NCBI RefSeq assembly: GCF_030463565.1
Contig: NC_134649.1
Location: forward strand, 32,141,044 to 32,205,043
Direction of reading: 5' to 3'
DNA from: Pelecanus crispus
Taxonomy: Eukaryota > Chordata > Aves > Pelecaniformes > Pelecanidae
Length of the DNA stretch: 64,000 nt
The position numbers and the translations under genes were made by a program. The notes under the pieces were generated by a model, which had not been told where the DNA came from, ran no database searches, and saw only the letters and a program-made list of their open reading frames with translations. The first letter of the stretch is position 1; every line of letters begins with the position of its first letter. Shown in pieces: positions 58,771-64,000 of this stretch.

Positions 58771-61700
58771 GTAAGATACTTTGCAGCCTTCTTTTAAAAG
58801 CCGTGGTTTGATAATTGTAATTGGTAAGATTCTCCGGGACAGTTTTTCATCTCGTGTGAGTTGCCATGTGTGCTTGTAAAGGAACGGGAATGACTTACGC
58901 TGGGTGAGCACTAAGTTGTCCGTGTGTGTCCTATGTGTCTGCTTTTGAGATTCCATGGCCAAAATCATAGGACCGTAAAGTATTCCCGATTTCCGTGTTT
59001 TCTATTGCTGAAAAACTACATGTTATTCAAAGTCTTTGGGGGAGTAAAAAATAGTAAAAACTCGGAGTGTGTTGTTCAGTGGTGCGCGTGCAGCACCAGC
59101 GGGGATACAAACTTGAGACTGTAGGTGTTCACTAATGTCCTGGTGGAAACAAACTGCTTACAGGGAAGAACTTCCCCAGATTTCAGATGTTGTCCATTTC
59201 TAAGTAAATATTTATGCTAAACACATCATTTCCTCTTTCTGTTGCTTTTATGGGTAAGATGAAGTGTATGTACATATATACAGACTTACACATACACAGC
59301 ATTCTGTAGAATGAAGGCCATAGGGGGCACATATATAGTTGCACCAACTTTGTTTAGTAAAACAGGTAACGTCCAAGTCCCTTCTCCGGTACTGATGTCT
59401 GGTACCGGTGTGTTGGCGCTTCAGTGTCTGTATGATCAGCTCAGGTCATCAACACGCGTAAATACCTGGTCTGCAGGAATCATCCAGCATTTTTACATAT
59501 GCTGCATATTTGGAAAGTGTCAGCATTTGATTCAGCCTGATCCGTAATGTCAGTATTACCCATCCCTCCTGCCCTCAGCGGATTTTCCTCAGAAGCAATG
59601 CATTTGCCTTGTCTGCTTTAAAAGACGAAAGCATGGGGATTTTTCTGCCATTTTCCCCCAAAATCTGTTCCACAGACAAGTGGAGCTCATGCTTACCAAT
59701 ACTTTCCTACTAAAGTGGGTTTCTTTTCACTCTTATTTTCAGCCTACTGCTGCAGTTCCTATAGCCAACACAAAAGGGAATTCATTTTTCAGCTTCGTCT
59801 TTGTGAAACCCTTATCTGAAGCTTTTCTCCAGTGTTAACATACCAGAGCTACTGCTTCCCTTCACCCACTAAGAACGGGTTATGTAGCCAGATGTGTAGA
59901 TGGTTGTCTCTTAATTCCTTTTTTTTATGACCATTTATTGCTCACTTCTCATTATCCTCTAGGATTTCATATATCCTGGACTCCATACTCTCCTTCCTAT
60001 TCAGACCAAGCTCCCATGGGAGTCTTGGGACATGGCTGATGGAAGGGAGAGCAGCTCAACACACTTTTTCTTGTGCTATTTGTACTGTGTTACAAAGTTT
60101 AGCTTATCAGCAAAGTAACTGCAAAGCTAACACTAAATGATATCAGACATACCTGATTCTCTTGAACCTTCTTGGCTTTCCAAGGCTTTTTGAAATGCTA
60201 ATTGCCAAAGCACAGGGAAGTTCATTTGCTGATTCTCTTGAGACTCCACATAGGCTACCAGCTAGACATGCCAAATTTTATATATTTATTTTCTTCCTCA
60301 TCGCAGCTGTTGTACTAACACTTCATTCTGTTCAGTCCTGATCCTTCACGTGTCTCTCCTCTACTTTCTTCCTTACAAACACTAATTATTTTCAAATACT
60401 TACTTTGCCCCATTAAAGGGCTGACTTTTTCATGTCAGCATACCTCTTTCAACATGTCCTTATCCCAGCAAACTCTTTTTATCCCTCTTGCAAATGTACT
60501 TGCATTAAAAGTAGTAGTCTGCCATTACTCGCTGATCCCTCTGCTCTCCTCTTCCTGTGCTTGGAGCCGCTCTGGTCATGGTAGCAGCTCTTTTTTCTTC
60601 AGCCTATGTACAAAGTTGTTTAGGACACCAGCACCTCCCAGTCTATGAGAATTTCTAATCCTACAGTGCTCCTTTGAGACTACAGCTGCGCTCGGACGTT
60701 TTGTAGGGAAAGACAGGGGCATTAGGCAAGTATATAGAAGGAAAATAGGAAGAGTATAAGCATGGCCCTTCTCTGGCTGCAGTGGAAGAATCTCCGCAGC
60801 GACTGCATGGGGTTTGGGCTCCTTCAGCTTCAGGTGGCAGAAAGTGTAAGGCAGCAGAGAGCAAGCACGGTGGGAAACCTCATCTCAAGCACATGGGCTC
60901 TGCTTCAGAGAGACCCACAGTGGCTCTATATGAGAAACCTACTGACAAATTCACATAGTTGATGCGTCTTTTGGAGGACCAAACTGTGAGCTGGTACAGC
61001 CCTTGAAATTAAAAACTTTCTGCAATGAAACAGGAGTACATTTCCCCACATAGCTTTGCTATCTCTCCCTTCCTTCCCAGTCTCTTAGCGAATTCCCAAT
61101 TTCCTCTCCAAAGTAGGTACATAAAAAGAAAAAAAAAAGTAGTTCCATGCTAGGAACAAGAAAAGTTTTCTTTGTGTTCAAAACCTTTCCCAAAGGGTAG
61201 GCCAGAAAAATTTTCCAGGAGAAAATAAGTTCAGAGAGATTTGGAATTTGGACTGCGGTGTTCAAGTTCTGGGGAGCGAGCGGGCAGTGAGTGGCGCAGG
61301 ACTGATTTTACTTAACATTGGTCACAGTCATTTTCAGCTCAGTGAAGAGTTGGTATAAGAACGCACCTGAGAGAGAATGCTCTGCCAACAGTCCTGTGTA
61401 ACACCCTCTTTGCACAGCGTGAACTATTATGTTAGGTTCAGTACAGTGAAGGATCTGGTTTATAGTCCTCCTTGCTCAAAAAGGGGGGAAATGGAGAATC
61501 AGGAGTCTCCTTTCCCCAAGAAGGCAAGTAGCTAGACATTTATGGAGACCATGACAGTAAGAGGGAGACATCCAAAGATCTTTAAAAATGTGGCCTTCAA
61601 CACCTACAAATGTAGCTCAGGTGGGACTTAAAAGAGAACTCAGAGGTTTCCCAACAGTGATCGCCAGGTATAAAAGTATATTCAGATCCACTGTTCTGTG

Positions 61701-63374
61701 AGAGCCACTGAAAACGCAGTCCCTGCGATAAAGGGTGCCTGGTGAAGATAAGGGCCAGCAATCACTTTCATTAGGTTTGGCTTCCTACCCATGAATAGAA
61801 ATTAAGAAATGAGGATCAAATGCCATGAATGCCGAGTAGATATCCTGCTTCTGAAATGTGATTTGACATTTGGAAAAAGGAAGAATGTTCTTTTCTAAAT
61901 ACCAACAGAATAGTGGGGTTTTGCCGTGTATTGCATGGGCAAGAAGTGTCTCTCCATAGATTCAATTTTACCAGCAGTTTTACAAAAACCTTCCTCCAAA
62001 CTTACATCGTTCTATTAGAAATGCAGAGTCATGGAACTGATCATGGCTCTCACAAATCATTGTGAAGTCATTTTGAGGTTATCTCTAATCTACTTTTTCG
62101 CCAAATGCCTTCTTCCTGCTCCCCATCCCATACCTGAGACTCGGCAGTTTGAGAAGGTGGAGTGCAGATCAGTTTACAACACGTTTATGTACGTATCTAA
62201 AGTGTCACTGTTCACATAAAGCACTGAGAAGGAGGAAGATCAGAAGGGAAGTGCTTATGACTTCAGAGTCTCCTTCCGCTTCTCTCTTCAGTGATGCGGG
62301 AGGAGGTGGCTGCTGCCTTTGCAATCACCATCAGCTCCAATGGTGCTGTGATGGTCTCACGTTGAGGACTGTGTTGTATTTCTCTGGAAACTCAGCCATC
62401 TTTTATATTAAGTGCCTGAAAGAATGTCTCAAGCAAGTGAGTGTATGTGGGTGATGTAACACAGGACATGCAGCAGTATAGGGCACACAAAGGCAAAAAG
62501 CCTAGAAGAAAAGACAGAAACTAATATTTTTGCTCAGGAGGTTGCTTGGGAATGAAGACTTTCCAGACCCCCAACATCCATCCTCTCCCTGGAGCTCTGC
62601 CTGCCTTTAGAAATCTCCATGCTGCACAGAAGGAGCACCCATGGCCCACAAGAGCTCCAGGCTTTGTGAAACTCCACTTAGATGCTGAATGGCTACACTA
62701 ATGCTCTCTTTGGGTCACAGAGGGATTAATGTTCATAGCAGCCCAGTCATGGCAGAACCTCCTACCGCCGTAATCCTGCAGGGATTACAGTTGCACTGAG
62801 ATCTCCATCGTGCCATTGAATGCTAGTGTTTGTGTAGTGCACAGGCTTGGCTAAAACAAGAATACCCATTATTGTACTACAGCAGCAGCTCACCGTGAGT
62901 TGCAACAGACACATTTAGGATCAGGTCAACCTTGAGCAGAAAGCAGGTAGGACAAAACCCAAGCTACTCCCCTTTCTGCTTGTTATAATACAGTAAATGA
63001 CTAACACACTCACTGGCAGAAAAAGAAATGCTCCAATGTTGTAATGATGTAAGTGAAGCTGTAGTGCTGCTATGAAACTTATTGCCTCTAAAACTACATA
63101 TTAAAAGGCAACATCTAAAAATATCAGGTTTCAAAGCAACCTAAATTGCAAGATAGACCACCTTTTATAAGGCAAAAGAGGCCAACTCTCTCTCCCTGTT
63201 TCTAAGGGCTCATCTTTAGCTGTGTAGTTTCTCCCCCCTCACCTCTCTGAAACATAATCATATTGAGGATCTGTTGACAAAACATAACGTCACAGTACAA
63301 TGTAGCATGCACTGAACAGATGCTGGAACCTGTTTCAAAGCAAGGAAAATAGCAGAGTATGTCCTTCATTTCAG
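58771..63374 (+). other. CISH: CISH intron 1
   Basis: A 4.6 kb intron with gtaaga at the start and ccttcatttcag at the end. No repeat, RNA gene or nested coding sequence was recognised. Confidence 0.85.
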
Positions 63375-63598
63375 ACCTCATCCTTTGCTGGCGGAGGAAA
63401 AGATCAGGAGATTGTCACTCAGGGGTGTTGTGGATTTGTCGGAGCCGATCATGCAGCCTCTCCCAGTTATGGCCTTCCAGGAGGAGTCTGCACCTGCCTT
63501 TGCAGTACCAGTTCCAGACAGCAACCCACCTCAGACACGAGACCCTGAAGAAGACCTTCTCTGCATTGCAAAAACCTTCTCCTATCTGCGAGAATCTG
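63375..63598 (+). CDS. CISH: CISH coding exon 2 (residues 7-82), gene continues beyond window
   Basis: CISH (CIS) is an SH2 and SOCS-box protein that binds activated cytokine receptors and limits STAT5 signalling. The exon completes glycine 7 and encodes PHPLLAEEKI, SEPIMQPLPVMAF and the highly conserved DPEEDLLCIAKTFSYLRES ahead of the SH2 domain, then breaks at donor gtaagg (63599). These blocks match human CISH (GPCPLLA, EPAMQPLP, DPEEDLLCIAKTFSYLRESG). The SH2 domain and SOCS box, in the next exon, are right of the window. An in-frame read-through from the intron side exists on both borders but is not coding. Confidence 0.96.
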
Positions 63599-64000
63599 GT
63601 AAGGTTCAACTCTCAAAGTCAAGGGGTCAGAAGGCTACAGGGAGCAGGGAGCCAACTCTGCAATCTGAGCTCCAGGACGAATCTCTTGATCCCGCTTCAG
63701 CTAGGAACCTGGTCCTGTCACAGCCATGGCTGACTCTTGTGGATGCAGCAAGTGTGTTTTCCGTCTCTACAAACTTGTATCATGAAGTAATTTATTACTA
63801 GTGTAAGCAACAGCTTTGTCTTTTATAGCTGAGTCAGGGGAAAGAATTGCAAAAAGTCCCCTTTCTCTGTAAACTGCAGTAGCTGCAAAAGGACTCAGCC
63901 CTATCCCAAGCCCCAGCACAGCAATGACAAGCATAGGTAGGAAACCCTGGTTACTTCCCAAGCCCTGAACTCAGCAGGCTTCAAGGCTTCTCTAAATACA
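63599..64000 (+). other. CISH: CISH intron 2, right edge of window
   Basis: Starts with gtaaggt. The next exon with the SH2 domain does not appear before the end of the window. Confidence 0.85.

Overview
This window looks like nuclear DNA from a bird. It contains 3' ends of CR1 retrotransposons with the avian-type terminal ATTCTATG repeats. It also holds three copies of a solo-LTR family that I recall as common in neoavian genomes, and two protein-coding genes with vertebrate exon-intron structure. Almost all of the DNA is intronic or intergenic; only about 1.25 kb is coding.

Positions 1 to about 50,200, minus strand: MAPKAPK3 (MK3), the p38-activated serine/threonine kinase. I could place nine coding exons, all with GT-AG borders and consistent reading phase, giving 335 codons from the start codon in 48311..48535 to residue 335 in 1244..1324. 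The last roughly 50 residues (nuclear export signal, NLS and p38 docking motif) are not visible and should lie left of position 1. The first coding exon is separated from the second by a 35 kb intron that holds two solo LTRs and two CR1 fragments. A CpG island at about 49,130-50,210 marks the promoter and probably a noncoding first exon. It contains a near-perfect inverted repeat with 33-bp arms.

Positions 50,240 to 57,540: intergenic DNA between two divergently transcribed genes. It holds a third solo LTR, pointing at MAPKAPK3, then an AAT microsatellite and a CR1 3' end that abut the next CpG island.

Positions 57,540 to 64,000, plus strand: the 5' part of CISH, the STAT5-induced SH2/SOCS-box inhibitor of cytokine signalling. 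Its promoter shows four inverted CCAAT boxes at 30-33 bp spacing and four STAT5-type TTCNNNGAA sites in two tandem pairs. Coding exon 1 (20 nt) and exon 2 (224 nt) are present. The SH2 and SOCS-box exon lies right of the window. The head-to-head CISH-MAPKAPK3 order matches the arrangement at human 3p21, so this is a conserved syntenic block. The two genes act in separate pathways, p38 stress signalling and cytokine/JAK-STAT feedback; nothing seen here suggests a shared promoter.

I did not find a new system. The most interesting items are the inverted repeat in the MAPKAPK3 CpG island, the CCAAT plus STAT5 architecture of the CISH promoter, and the three co-oriented solo LTRs with intact target-site duplications.
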